Source: Streptomyces sp. NBC_01460 (GTDB taxonomy: Bacteria > Actinomycetota > Actinomycetes > Streptomycetales > Streptomycetaceae). From it: a stretch of DNA of 64,000 bases. The translations under genes were made by a program, and so were the position numbers. This document shows, in pieces, positions 54,091 through 63,137 of this stretch. The notes beneath the pieces are model-generated. The model ran no database searches and was not told the origin of the DNA. It saw nothing but the letters and a program-made list of their open reading frames with translations. Within the stretch, counting starts at the first letter, position 1; every line of letters starts with the position of its first letter. Location of the stretch: NCBI RefSeq assembly GCF_036227405.1, contig NZ_CP109473.1:6262001-6326000 (forward strand), given 5' to 3'.

Positions 54091-54765
54091 ATGACCGCCA
54101 CACCGTCTGACGGCCCCGTGCTTACGGGCACGCACGAACACCCACACCCACACCAGCCGGACGGGCAGCCCCGCCTTGAGGGGGACGGGCGTGCGGACCG
54201 CACGACGGTGGCCCGGACGGTCACGGACGTACTCCAGCCGCGCAACGTCCTGCTTGTCGGCATGCCGGGCATCGGGCTGGCCGCCGCTGGCAACTGGAGC
54301 GGCATTCCCTGGGGGCTGCTCGGAGCCCTGTGCGCCGGGATCATTCCCGCGGCCTACATCCAGTGGGAACGCAAGCGCGGCACCTGGGAAGACCGGAACA
54401 TCGTCGACCGCACGAAGCGGCCCCCGATCTTCCTGGTCATCCTGGCCTCCATCGGCCTCGGCTCGATCATCATGATCCTCGGCCACGCCCCCACCGGGAT
54501 CCTCCTCGCGATGCTCGCCCTGTGGGTGATGACCGTCGTCCTGCTGGCCGTGAACCACGTCTGGAAGATCAGCGTCGACAGCGCGGTTGCCTCCGCGATC
54601 CCCGCGATGCTCGCCGTGACCCACTCACCGTGGTGGCTCCTCGCCTACGGCCTGACCCTCGCCGTGTGCTGGTCCCGCGTCGCACTGACCTACCACAGCG
54701 TCGCCCAGACCGCGGCCGGCGCCGGCGTCGGCGCCACCACCGCAGCCGCATTCCTCCTGACCTAG
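54091..54765 (+). CDS. Membrane protein resembling a PAP2 phosphatase with altered active site
   Basis: A 224-residue protein with a hydrophilic, His/Pro-rich N-terminus of 50 residues and five to six membrane helices. Late segments WKISVDSAVAS and CWSRVALTYHSVAQ match the second and third motifs of PAP2 proteins in which KISxH and SR-x5-H-x3-D/Q are expected. Here the motif-2 His is Asp. PAP2 proteins dephosphorylate lipid or prenyl diphosphates; activity here is doubtful. ATG 54091 was chosen for its GAGGAAGAAGGA site; ATG 54070 is also in frame. Confidence 0.7.
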   Translation: MTATPSDGPVLTGTHEHPHPHQPDGQPRLEGDGRADRTTVARTVTDVLQPRNVLLVGMPGIGLAAAGNWSGIPWGLLGALCAGIIPAAYIQWERKRGTWEDRNIVDRTKRPPIFLVILASIGLGSIIMILGHAPTGILLAMLALWVMTVVLLAVNHVWKISVDSAVASAIPAMLAVTHSPWWLLAYGLTLAVCWSRVALTYHSVAQTAAGAGVGATTAAAFLLT

Positions 54766-54816
54766 CGCCGGCCCGGAGCCGTCCATGACCCCGGTCACCT
54801 CTGGTCGAGGCCCTCG

Positions 54817-55608
54817 CTACTTCTTCACGGAGGCCGTGAGTACCTTCAAGTTCTCCGCGCTGACGTCCCCAAAGTGGCTGAAGGCCACCACGCAGGTCGC
54901 CTTGCCCCTGGCAGCTTCAACGATCTCTGCCTTGATACCGAACGTCTGCCTCATGGGCATACGGAAGACGAGCTCCGTGCTCGACGTGTCGGGATGAATC
55001 TCTCCTTCTCCCCCGCGGCGGACCAGAACTTTTTGAACTTCCGAAACCTTCGCGCTGTCGACGGACACGATGACCTGGGCGAAGGGCTCCAGCACCTTCC
55101 AGTTCGCCTTCGCCGTCATCTTCTCGGCTACCTGCCTGGCTGCTTCGCGGTACATCTCAACGGTGGGCGACCCCGCCACGACCTCCACCTGCCTCAAAAC
55201 AGCGGTCAAGCAGCCGAGTGGGAATCCGGCCACGGGCCCGGTCTGTGGCAGCCCCTCCCTCAGGCCGGCCCACACTGCGTGAGCCTGATCGGTGGACAGC
55301 CTCTTCTTAGGGAAGCCCTTGAACTCCACTCCATGTTCCGTCTCGTCCGCAGGCGTGTGCTGCGCCCCAGTCGAGTCCGACTCGGCCAGCGCCGTGCCGA
55401 GTTCCCCGTCGGGCGAACCTGTCTCCCCGAGTGTCAGGGACAGCCGCAGCACATGACGGGTACCGGACTTGTCCGTGACCTCGTGATCGCGGGCGGCGCT
55501 CAGGGCCTGACGGACCGTCTCCACACAGGTGATCTGCGGGTCCCCCTCGCTCGCCCTCAGTGCCATTTCCCCATCCCGCAACTCCAACGACAGCTCAAGA
55601 TCCGACAT
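54817..55608 (-). CDS. Stand-alone elongation-factor-G domain IV-V-like protein without GTPase domain
   Basis: A 263-residue protein whose whole length aligns by eye with the C-terminal part of EF-G and tetracycline-type ribosomal protection proteins. CVETVRQALS corresponds to the start of domain IV (YRETIR). VEFKGFPKKRLSTDQAHAVWAGLREGL, then GPVAGFPL, follow the domain IV pattern with GPLAGYPV. VLEPFAQVIVSV starts domain V, and FRMPMRQTFGIKAEIVEAARGKATCVVAF matches its end (FGYxxxLR...GRAxYxMxF). There is no P-loop or switch region and no upstream fragment that could supply one. It may bind the ribosomal A-site or antagonise EF-G. It is convergent with the PAP2-like gene. Confidence 0.8.
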   Translation of the reverse strand: MSDLELSLELRDGEMALRASEGDPQITCVETVRQALSAARDHEVTDKSGTRHVLRLSLTLGETGSPDGELGTALAESDSTGAQHTPADETEHGVEFKGFPKKRLSTDQAHAVWAGLREGLPQTGPVAGFPLGCLTAVLRQVEVVAGSPTVEMYREAARQVAEKMTAKANWKVLEPFAQVIVSVDSAKVSEVQKVLVRRGGEGEIHPDTSSTELVFRMPMRQTFGIKAEIVEAARGKATCVVAFSHFGDVSAENLKVLTASVKK

Positions 55609-56127
55609 TGGTATCTCCCTTGCCTTCCAAGCGATTCAGCGCACGGTTGATCGATTACCTGATGGCTGACAATGCCCAGCCATCCCCGCGTTCAGACGTC
55701 AGCGGACTCCTGGAAGATCCACCGCCGACCGGGACAGGTGCGGGGACAGTCCCACGGCCAACTGTGCCAAGGGGGACCGAGTCATGCAGGAAGGCCACGC
55801 AGCCCCGTGGATCTTCACTCACACGGGGCCGGGGCAACGAACACCCTCCCTTCGACGTTGACGGCCCGCCCGTGCGGGGCGAGCGAACTTGCGATCGCGG
55901 GGGCGCCTCCACTGAGACACACCCGCCTGCGCATACATCGGGATGAATCAGCTTCCCTTCTCCGCCGGCCTGTAGAACGGTTGCGTGGGACACATCGCCC
56001 CCGGAGCTTTCCAGGCCACGGCCCGCCGGTGGGGCGGCGCGGGGACGCCCCGATCACCTGTGGGCAGGCGGGGTCCAGATGGTCGAGGCCGGGTTTGTCC
56101 TCCGCGGGCCCGAGGGATCCATCGGCC
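55609..56127. other. 519-base divergent region
   Basis: Separates the EF-G-like gene (minus) and the oxygenase gene (plus). Several open frames cross it but none shows conserved protein features. The beginning is AT-richer (GCGATTCAGCGCACGGTTGATCGATTACC) and probably carries the EF-G-like gene's promoter. Confidence 0.45.
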
Positions 56128-56802
56128 GTGTTCTCACTACCTGCATCCCCACGCTGGGAATCCCTGCGCCGGCAGTTCGCCGCCGACGGCTACCTGCCCC
56201 TGCCCGAGCTCATCAGCCCCCTCGGGCTCTCCGAGCTCGGAAGCGAAGCCGGCCGTCTCGAGAGCGACGCCGTGCGGCGGGACTTCCGCATGCGGTGCAT
56301 GGGCGACAGCCCCCGTCACATGACCACCCTCGGCGGAGACCACATCGCCCGCGCATCACCCCTCATAACGCAGACCTACGAAGACCGGGCCCTCATGCGG
56401 CTGCTCTCCTCGCTCCTGGACGAGATGGTCGTCGCCGTCCGCGACCCCGTCGAGCGCCACGTCCTCAATGTCCTGCACCGGCCCGGCGACACCCACGGCG
56501 CCCACACCGACGACTACCCCCTCGCCCTGGTCCTCTTCCTCGAAGCGCCACCACACCCCACCGACGGCGGACTCCTCGAGTTTCACCCCGGACGCCGAGA
56601 TCTCGCCGCCCTCGTCGCACCGGGCACCCGGCGTGTGCACCACCGGCCGGCCGACGGATACCTCCTGCGCAGCGACCTCACCGACCACCGCGTCACCCCA
56701 CTCGAACGCCCAGGGGTGCGGCGTACCGTCCTCAACTTCGCCTACACCACACCCGACCGCCAACAGGCGACCACCACCTCCGCATCCCTTCTCTACGACT
56801 GA
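56128..56802 (+). CDS. 2-oxoglutarate/Fe(II)-type oxygenase
   Basis: A protein of about 224 residues. HTDDYPLALVLFLE gives the His-x-Asp pair of the iron site, DHRVTPLERPGVRRTVLNFAY the distal His and the Arg that would bind 2-oxoglutarate, and GGLLEF a typical strand between them. Such enzymes hydroxylate, halogenate or desaturate small molecules; with Asp in HxD, halogenation is unlikely. The substrate is unknown. GTG 56128 after GAGGGA is the best start I see; upstream sequence in the frame is not protein-like. It probably belongs with the biosynthetic genes to its right. Confidence 0.72.
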   Translation: MFSLPASPRWESLRRQFAADGYLPLPELISPLGLSELGSEAGRLESDAVRRDFRMRCMGDSPRHMTTLGGDHIARASPLITQTYEDRALMRLLSSLLDEMVVAVRDPVERHVLNVLHRPGDTHGAHTDDYPLALVLFLEAPPHPTDGGLLEFHPGRRDLAALVAPGTRRVHHRPADGYLLRSDLTDHRVTPLERPGVRRTVLNFAYTTPDRQQATTTSASLLYD

Positions 56803-56959
56803 GGTGCTGGGGCCGGTTGGGGCGTCTGGCACACAGGGTGTCGCTCGTTCGGGGGCGAGGGGACGTTTCCGCTGTTGGGGGCGGGACGCGGCGCGGGAGA
56901 TGATCCCGGCGCCCCGCACGCTGGGGTCTTCTCACTTGCTCCCCCGGAGGTGTCCGTCC

Positions 56960-57760
56960 GTGGTCCTTGTCATCGTCGTCGCTGTACTCGCTCTGCTCGC
57001 CGGTCTCGCTGCCAACCGCTACCTGCGCCCGCGGCTCCTCAACGAGGACGACGACACCGGCATGGCCGTCAAGGACCTCGTCGGCCCGCTGCTCACCCTG
57101 ACCGTCCTGCTTCTCGCCTTCGTCCTGGTCACCGCGAACGGCTCCTATGGCAAAGCCGAAACCGCCGCGCGCGGCGAAGCCCGCGCCGTCGACCAGCTCG
57201 TCGAGTCCGCCGAATACGCGCCCGCGGCCCAGCGGGCAGAGGTCCAGGCGGACGCCGTCTGCTACGCCCGCGCCGTACGGGCCCAGGAATGGCCCGCCAT
57301 GGCTGACGGCCACGGCTCACCGGCACCCAGCGTGTGGTCCACCGACTTCCGCCGCGTCTTCCGCGAGGTGGAGGGCAAGCCGGTCTTCGGCATGCTGATC
57401 GCCGCCGACAACAAGCGCTCCGAGGAACGCGAGGAACGGCTTACCCAGGCGACGGCCAGCATCCCCGGCGTCATCCTGTGGTTCCTCCTCGCCACCCTCG
57501 CCATCACCGTCATCGCCCTCGGTATCTGCCTCCCTCGCCGCAACAATCGCGGCCAACTCATCACACTGATCGTGATCACCGCACTGTTGACGACAGCGCT
57601 GTGCATCATCCGGGACGTCGACCGGCCTTTCGGAGGCATCATCGACGTGCAGCCCACCGCCATTGCCGAGGTCGAACGCCAGGCCTTGCGCGACTACACC
57701 ACCAACCACCCGGCTGCCGAAATTCCCTGCGACGACCACGGCAACCGCAAGACCGCCTGA
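56960..57760 (+). CDS. DUF4239 membrane protein
   Basis: A 266-residue protein with two N-terminal membrane helices (residues 2-20 and about 40-62), a periplasmic-like central region rich in Ala, Glu and Arg, and two helices near 170-190 and 197-216. The FVLVTANGSYGKAETAARGEARAVDQL segment is typical of the DUF4239 (bestrophin-like) family, function unknown. GTG 56960 is preceded by GGAGGTG eight bases upstream. It sits between the oxygenase and the carrier-protein gene. Confidence 0.8.
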   Translation: MVLVIVVAVLALLAGLAANRYLRPRLLNEDDDTGMAVKDLVGPLLTLTVLLLAFVLVTANGSYGKAETAARGEARAVDQLVESAEYAPAAQRAEVQADAVCYARAVRAQEWPAMADGHGSPAPSVWSTDFRRVFREVEGKPVFGMLIAADNKRSEEREERLTQATASIPGVILWFLLATLAITVIALGICLPRRNNRGQLITLIVITALLTTALCIIRDVDRPFGGIIDVQPTAIAEVERQALRDYTTNHPAAEIPCDDHGNRKTA

Positions 57761-58136
57761 CCTCCGTCCCCCTCGACAGGCTCCGCTGCCGAAGTGGTAT
57801 TTGCGCGGTGAGCTCAGCCGGACGAGCAGGCGCAGGTCACGGCCGAAGAGCGCGGAGCACTTACGGCGGGCCTCTGTGGAACTTGAGGAACAGTGAGGTC
57901 GGCGTTGCGAAGCGCTCCAGCAGGCCTGCCCACGGGCGCCAGTTGAAACCGCCGGGACCGCGGGCGGACTGGTCTCGGTCGGTCCCGGTCAGCGGCGTGC
58001 CGGGCCGTCATCAGGCGATCAGCGGTGCCGGCGCACGGCTTGGGCTCCTTTCGGACGCCGTGTCCCGGGACCGTGACCGTCCGTCCTCGGTGTCGTTGGC
58101 CCGTCGACACAGCCGCTCGGAAGGGAAGACGGAGCG
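57761..58136. other. 376-base stretch before the ACP gene
   Basis: No gene was recognised. The final 60 bases contain a GGAAG ribosome site for the ACP and the stretch should include the promoter for the ACP-KAS-P450 series, which is otherwise tightly arranged. Confidence 0.45.
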
Positions 58137-58397
58137 ATGACTGAACGGACGTTGGAGGGGTTCGGCCCGGACAGCCTTCGCAGCCTTGTGGAGGAGTTGT
58201 TCGGGTTCCCGGCCGACTCGCTCGCCCTCACGGCGACTCTCGACGATCTGGGCTTGGATTCCCTTGCCATGATGGAGTTGGGGACGGTCCTTGAGGAGCG
58301 CACCGGTGTCGAAATGGGCAGTCGGCTGGTCGACGTCTCCGGGTCCGAGTCGCTGGACCAGGTGGCTCGGACGATCGCGGGGTTCTTGGCTCGATGA
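58137..58397 (+). CDS. Acyl carrier protein
   Basis: An 86-residue carrier protein with the canonical LDDLGLDSL motif; Ser42 is the phosphopantetheine site. It is unlike the primary fatty-acid ACP and belongs to the discrete ACP type of secondary metabolism. A beta-ketoacyl synthase follows after 84 bases and three P450s further down, so it probably carries a growing acyl or aminoacyl chain. It has normal codon use. GAAGACGGAGCG precedes the ATG. Confidence 0.9.
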   Translation: MTERTLEGFGPDSLRSLVEELFGFPADSLALTATLDDLGLDSLAMMELGTVLEERTGVEMGSRLVDVSGSESLDQVARTIAGFLAR

Positions 58398-58481
58398 CCG
58401 TCGATGGCGATCGGGCGCCGCTCGCCGCCGACGGGGGGCGTAGCTCGGCGGTCCCGGTTCTCGGGCTCCTTGGGGTGAGCG

Positions 58482-59702
58482 ATGGGTGAGCCGGTGGCCG
58501 TTACTGGTCTCGGTCTCCTTACTCCGGCGGGCTGTGACGCGGACACGAACTGGACGAATCTGTGCGCGGGGCGCTCGCTGGCCGCGAGGAACCCGCAGTT
58601 CGCGGGCCTCGCGGTCGACATCTCGTGCGACGTAAGGGACTTTGATCCTTTCGCGGAACTCGGTGGACGGCTCACGCGCCGTCTGGACCGGTTCGCCCAC
58701 CTGGGGATCGCGGCCGCCCGCTGTGCTTTGGCGGACGCGGACCTGCGGGTCGCGGAGGGTCCGCCGGAGCGGGTCGGTGTGGTGCTCGGGGTGGGTTCGA
58801 ACAGCCTGCGGACGTACGTCGCCGAGTTCACGCGCCTTGCCGAGGACCGGCCCGCCGCGGTTTCGCCGCTCGCTCTGCCCCGCAGCGTTCCGTCCATGGT
58901 TGCCGGGGAGATTGCCCTCGACATCGGGGCTCGGGGTCCGAACTTCACGCTCTCCAGTGCGTGCGCCTCGGGCAGCAACGCGCTCGGGGTTGCCCGCAGC
59001 CTGCTGCTCGGCGGCATGTGCGACGTGGTCCTTGCCGGCGGCAGCGAGTCGTGGTCGCGGATGACCGCCGCCTGCTTCTCCCAGATGCGGGCGTTGTCTT
59101 CGCGCACGGACCGGCCCGAACTGGCCTCGCGCCCCTTCGACCGGGACCGCGACGGCTTCGTCCTGGGCGAGGGGGCCGCCGTACTCGTTCTCGAACGCCT
59201 CGGGCACGCGCGGGCACGGGGGGCACGCAGCCGCGCACTGCTGTGCGGGTACGGGTCCTCCGCCGATGCCCACCACGTGACCGCCCCGCACCCTGAGGGC
59301 GCAGGTGCGGAGCAGGCCGTACGGCAGGCCCTGACCGACGCCGGATGCACGCCCGGCGACATCGGCCACGTCAACGCACACGGCACGTCGACCCGGTTGG
59401 GCGACGCGGCGGAGGCCGGCATGCTCCGGCGGGTCTTCCGCGACCGTATGCCGCCGGTGACGGCGACCAAGGGCGTCATCGGCCATGCGCTGGGCGCGGC
59501 GGGAGCCATCGAGGCCGCGGTCACCGTGCTCGCCCTGGAACGGCAGGAGGTGCCGCCAGTGGCCAACATCAGCCGCCAGGACCCTGGTGGTGAGCTGGAC
59601 ATCGTCACCGGCAGCCCGCGCAAGGTGGACTTCGGCCGAGCACTGTCGACGTCTTTCGCCTTCGGGGGCCAGAACGCCGCGCTGGTGTTCGGCGCCGCCT
59701 GA
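58482..59702 (+). CDS. Beta-ketoacyl-ACP synthase (KAS II/FabF-like)
   Basis: A 406-residue condensing enzyme. The nucleophilic Cys is in SSACASGSN near residue 164, with His in VNAHGTSTRLGD and GVIGHALGAAGA, giving the complete Cys-His-His triad. PFDRDRDGFVLGEGAAVLV is also typical. It performs decarboxylative condensation of malonyl-ACP with an acyl starter. There is no partner chain-length factor in view, so it resembles a FabF-type or a stand-alone KS of a small pathway. The ATG overlaps an untranslated spacer after the ACP gene with GGGGTGAGCG before it. Confidence 0.93.
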   Translation: MGEPVAVTGLGLLTPAGCDADTNWTNLCAGRSLAARNPQFAGLAVDISCDVRDFDPFAELGGRLTRRLDRFAHLGIAAARCALADADLRVAEGPPERVGVVLGVGSNSLRTYVAEFTRLAEDRPAAVSPLALPRSVPSMVAGEIALDIGARGPNFTLSSACASGSNALGVARSLLLGGMCDVVLAGGSESWSRMTAACFSQMRALSSRTDRPELASRPFDRDRDGFVLGEGAAVLVLERLGHARARGARSRALLCGYGSSADAHHVTAPHPEGAGAEQAVRQALTDAGCTPGDIGHVNAHGTSTRLGDAAEAGMLRRVFRDRMPPVTATKGVIGHALGAAGAIEAAVTVLALERQEVPPVANISRQDPGGELDIVTGSPRKVDFGRALSTSFAFGGQNAALVFGAA

Positions 59703-59899
59703 ATCCGGCCTGCCCGGGCCACCCCCGCCCCGCCCGTCGCGCAACGAGGCCGGTCGGCGCGCGCGGTCGGCGTTCGGCCTTGAGGAGTCATTCGCCCCCG
59801 GCGCCGTGCCCTCGGTGACCGGTGATCGTTGCCCTTTAAGGCCCGATTTCACGTCGCCCGGGACCGTCCGGGCGCTCGCAGCGCAAGAGGAGAGGCCGC

Positions 59900-61108
59900 G
59901 TGCCGAACACCACGCAACGAACCCAGGACGGCACGGAGCACGAGCCGTGCCCGCCCTCGGCCCGGTGTGCTCCCGTGCCCGCGCCGTCCGTCGGCCGCGC
60001 AGATCGCGGGCAGCAGTCGGAGAGCGAGGTCCTGGTGTTCAGCCGGTACGCCGACGTGGCGGTGATCGCCCGCGATCCCGCGTTCGAGGCCAAGGACGCC
60101 GCCTGGTTCGACGCGTACCTTCCCGGCTGGCGGCGCAGTCCCGGGATGCGCTTGTTCGGCACCAGCATGGTGTTCCACAACGGGGCGAGCCACCAGCGGC
60201 TGCGGAAGGCCGCCTCGCCCGCCTTCAGCCCGGCGCGCCTTCGCTCCTTGCGTGAGACCGTGCACGCCGCCACCGAGGAATGTCTGGATCTGCTCGACGC
60301 GCGGCCGCACGGTGACGTCGTCGATCTGCACGCGCTGCTCACCCTTCCGGTCACCTGCCGCACCCAGTGCGCCCTCATCGGCCTCCCCGAGCAGGATGCG
60401 CCCTTCCTCCACGAGCTGGTGCAGCCGCTGCTGGCGCTGCTCGACCCCGTGGTCGGCCCGCGCGCACTACGGGAGGCGGACCGCGCCGCCGAGACCCTGC
60501 GGCCCTACCTCGACAGGCTGGTGGCCGAACGACGGGCGCGGCCGGGAGAGGACCTGGCGTCGTCGGTCGCCTGCTTGCTCGGCGACGACGAGGCGGCTTC
60601 CGCTCTCGCCCTCGCACTGACCGCCGGTTTCGACACCACGGTGACACTGCTCGACCACGCGATCACCGCGCTGATGACATCGCCGGCGCGAGCCGCAGTG
60701 GCTGCTGGCGAGCCATCCCACGTCGACGCCGCGATCAGCGAGTCCCTGCGTCTCGCCCCGCCGGTTCGGCTGATCACGCGGGTCGCCCGGCACGAGGTAA
60801 CCGTCGGCGGTGTGCGGGTCCCGGCCGGCCGGGAAGTCATGGCGCTCATCGCCGAAGCGCACCGGGACCCCGAGCACTTCACCGATCCGGACGTGTTCGA
60901 CCCCAACCGCCCGGCAAGCCGGCTGCTCTCCTTCGGCGGTGGCGCCCACTACTGCCTGGGCGCCCAACTGGCACGCCTGGAAGCCTCCCTCGTCCTGCCC
61001 GCTCTGCTACGGCGTTTCCCCCGCATGGCGCCCGCCGGCCCGCCGTGTCCCGACGACCGCGTCACCGTGAGCGGCTGGACAGCCCTTCCAGTCGTGCTCG
61101 ACCCCTGA
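59900..61108 (+). CDS. Cytochrome P450, first copy
   Basis: A 402-residue bacterial class I P450. The I-helix has TAGFDTT with the acid-alcohol pair, ESLR is the K-helix ExxR, and FGGGAHYCLG contains the haem-ligating Cys near residue 352. HQRLRKAASPAFSP is the C-helix. The N-terminal 40 residues are Pro/Ala/Gln-rich and not conserved. It oxidises an unknown substrate, possibly an ACP-bound one given the neighbours. GAGGAGAGG precedes the GTG-like region, and ATG/GTG at 59900 is used. Confidence 0.92.
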   Translation: MPNTTQRTQDGTEHEPCPPSARCAPVPAPSVGRADRGQQSESEVLVFSRYADVAVIARDPAFEAKDAAWFDAYLPGWRRSPGMRLFGTSMVFHNGASHQRLRKAASPAFSPARLRSLRETVHAATEECLDLLDARPHGDVVDLHALLTLPVTCRTQCALIGLPEQDAPFLHELVQPLLALLDPVVGPRALREADRAAETLRPYLDRLVAERRARPGEDLASSVACLLGDDEAASALALALTAGFDTTVTLLDHAITALMTSPARAAVAAGEPSHVDAAISESLRLAPPVRLITRVARHEVTVGGVRVPAGREVMALIAEAHRDPEHFTDPDVFDPNRPASRLLSFGGGAHYCLGAQLARLEASLVLPALLRRFPRMAPAGPPCPDDRVTVSGWTALPVVLDP

Positions 61109-61222
61109 GCCTGCCCCGCACCCGGCACGACAGCACAGGACCTCCCGGCCGTGCCACCCCCACCCGGTCCCGACAACTCTCCGGACCGTTCGCACCACGT
61201 CATCCAACGAAAGGACACAACC

Positions 61223-61771
61223 ATGCATCCCCTCTCCGGCGCAGCCCGGTACACCCGTCACCTGCAGGCCCTCGCCGTCTGCGCCGCGGCCCTGTCCGCG
61301 GGTACGGCGATCCTGGCACCGGCCGCCGCCGCGAAGCCTGCCGCGGCGGAGTCCGTTGTCTGCGAAAGCACCGCCCGCGGCACGCTCCAGGCCCCGCAGA
61401 TCGGCAGTCCGACGCGCTTCACCGGCACGGGAACCATCACGTGCCGCAACGAACAGGGTGAGCCCTACCTGGAAGGCACGACCGAGTTCAGCGGCACGCT
61501 GCCCTCCCCGACGGCGGCTACGGAGCCCGAGTACCGGGGCAGGGTGGAGTGGTCGGACGGAAAGATCACCACCGGCACGTTCACCGACTTCGGCACCGAG
61601 GTCGGCGACGACGGCGTCCTGAAGTTCACCATCAAGGGCGTCAACGACGCCGCCAGCACCCGCTTCGGCGGCTACACCGCCTCCATCACTGGGCAGTCCG
61701 TCCGCGAGGTCCCCGACCCCACCGGGGAAATCCACACCACGGAGCAGGGCCAGGTCCTCTACACGCCGTGA
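61223..61771 (+). CDS. Small secreted hypothetical protein
   Basis: A 182-residue protein with a typical Sec signal peptide: ARYTRH positive start, a hydrophobic Ala/Leu core, and likely cleavage after AKPAAA near residue 40. The mature part holds two cysteines about 27 residues apart (VVCEST and ITCRNE), likely disulfide-linked, and a beta-rich pattern with many Thr and Gly. I do not recognise the family. It lies between two P450 genes; an ACP-linked role is doubtful. ATG 61223 follows GAAAGGAC. Confidence 0.75.
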   Translation: MHPLSGAARYTRHLQALAVCAAALSAGTAILAPAAAAKPAAAESVVCESTARGTLQAPQIGSPTRFTGTGTITCRNEQGEPYLEGTTEFSGTLPSPTAATEPEYRGRVEWSDGKITTGTFTDFGTEVGDDGVLKFTIKGVNDAASTRFGGYTASITGQSVREVPDPTGEIHTTEQGQVLYTP

Positions 61772-61870
61772 CCCACGCGCCCGGTGTGGTGGCGTCCCGG
61801 GACGCCACCACACCCGGCACTGCCGCAGATCCGCGTACGCGCCGCCGCTCCGTCGTGAAAGACCCAGCCG

Positions 61871-63082
61871 ATGAACCCCTCGACGACCACCGGGCCGAAG
61901 ACGGCGTTGCGACCGTTCTTCGACCCCTTCGATCCCGCCCTGCACACCGACCCGTACGCCCGTTACACCGCGGCGCGCGAGGCCGCCGCATTGTGCGAAG
62001 GGCCGCACGGTCTGGTGGTGGTGACCCGCCATGCGGACGTTTCACAGGCCCTGCGGGACAACCGGCTCGGCCACGGTCCGCTCACCGCACCGAACCGGAT
62101 CTTCTCCTTCCTGGGCATGGACCCGCCCCACCACGGGCCGCTGCGCCGACTCGCCGCGCGCTTCTTCAGCCCCGCGGCCGTCAGCGCGTTGGCCCGACAG
62201 ATCACCGCCGCCGTCGACGAACTGCTCGACCAGGCGCTGCGGAAACGACAGGTCGACCTGCTCGCCGACTTCGCCTACCCGCTATCACTTCGCGTGGTCT
62301 GCGGCCTGTTCGCGCTCCCCGAGCAGGACCAGGCGTGGATCCGGGAACAGACCCCGCCCATCGCCCGGCTCCTCGACCCGGCCTATGCCCTCACCGACCA
62401 CGACGTGGCCACGGCCCACTCGGCGGCCGGCGGGTTCGTCGCCTACCTGCACCGCAAGATCAACGAACGGCGCCGGCACCCCGGCCCGGACGCCCTCAGT
62501 GCCCTGGCCGCCGAAGCCGACCTGGGCACCGGATTCACCCGCCGCGACCTGTTGCCCATGTGTGCCCTGCTGCTGCTCGCCGGCTACGAGACCACCGCCA
62601 ACGTCATCGCCAACAGTGCTCTTGCCCTGCTGCGCCACCCGGACCAGCTCGCCACCGCGCGCAACCGCGTCGACGGCGGGCGGCTGGACAGCAGCGCCAT
62701 GAACGAACTGCTGCGCTACGACTCCTCGATCCAGATCACCTTCCGCACGGTGCAGAGCCCGACCGTGATCGCAGGCACCCCACTGGCGCAAGGAACTCCG
62801 ACGGCTCTGCTCATCGGATCGGCCAACCACGACCCCCGCGTGTTCACCGACCCCGGCCGACTGGACCTGGACCGCGCACACAATCCGCACCTGAGCTTCG
62901 GCGCGGGCATCCACTACTGCCTCGGAGCGCCCCTCGCCAGGCTGGAAGCGTCCCTGGCTCTGGGCCGGCTGCTCGCCCGGACCCGCGCCATCGAACTCTC
63001 CTCCGGCCCGGTCCGGCACAAGAACACCACCGCCACCGTCCGCGGGGTGAAAGCGCTCCCCGTCGTTCTCACTCCCGCCTGA
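61871..63082 (+). CDS. Cytochrome P450, second copy
   Basis: A 403-residue P450. LLAGYETTAN is the I-helix with Glu-Thr, NELLRYDSSIQ the ExxR region, and FGAGIHYCLGAPLARLE the haem loop. DPPHHGPLRRLAARFF is the C-helix. Sequence type is like CYP105/CYP107-group Streptomyces enzymes. The third P450 starts 55 bases downstream, so the two are probably cotranscribed. The ATG at 61871 has only a weak ribosome site (CAGCCG). Confidence 0.92.
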   Translation: MNPSTTTGPKTALRPFFDPFDPALHTDPYARYTAAREAAALCEGPHGLVVVTRHADVSQALRDNRLGHGPLTAPNRIFSFLGMDPPHHGPLRRLAARFFSPAAVSALARQITAAVDELLDQALRKRQVDLLADFAYPLSLRVVCGLFALPEQDQAWIREQTPPIARLLDPAYALTDHDVATAHSAAGGFVAYLHRKINERRRHPGPDALSALAAEADLGTGFTRRDLLPMCALLLLAGYETTANVIANSALALLRHPDQLATARNRVDGGRLDSSAMNELLRYDSSIQITFRTVQSPTVIAGTPLAQGTPTALLIGSANHDPRVFTDPGRLDLDRAHNPHLSFGAGIHYCLGAPLARLEASLALGRLLARTRAIELSSGPVRHKNTTATVRGVKALPVVLTPA

Positions 63083-63137
63083 TCCACCGGCCCGCCACCT
63101 GTACCCCCGCCGACAGAAGAAGGGAACGACCCTCCTC

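Noticed and set aside
58011..59852. Two long open frames of about 600 codons on the minus strand
   Set aside because: Antisense to the ACP and beta-ketoacyl synthase genes; no motif.
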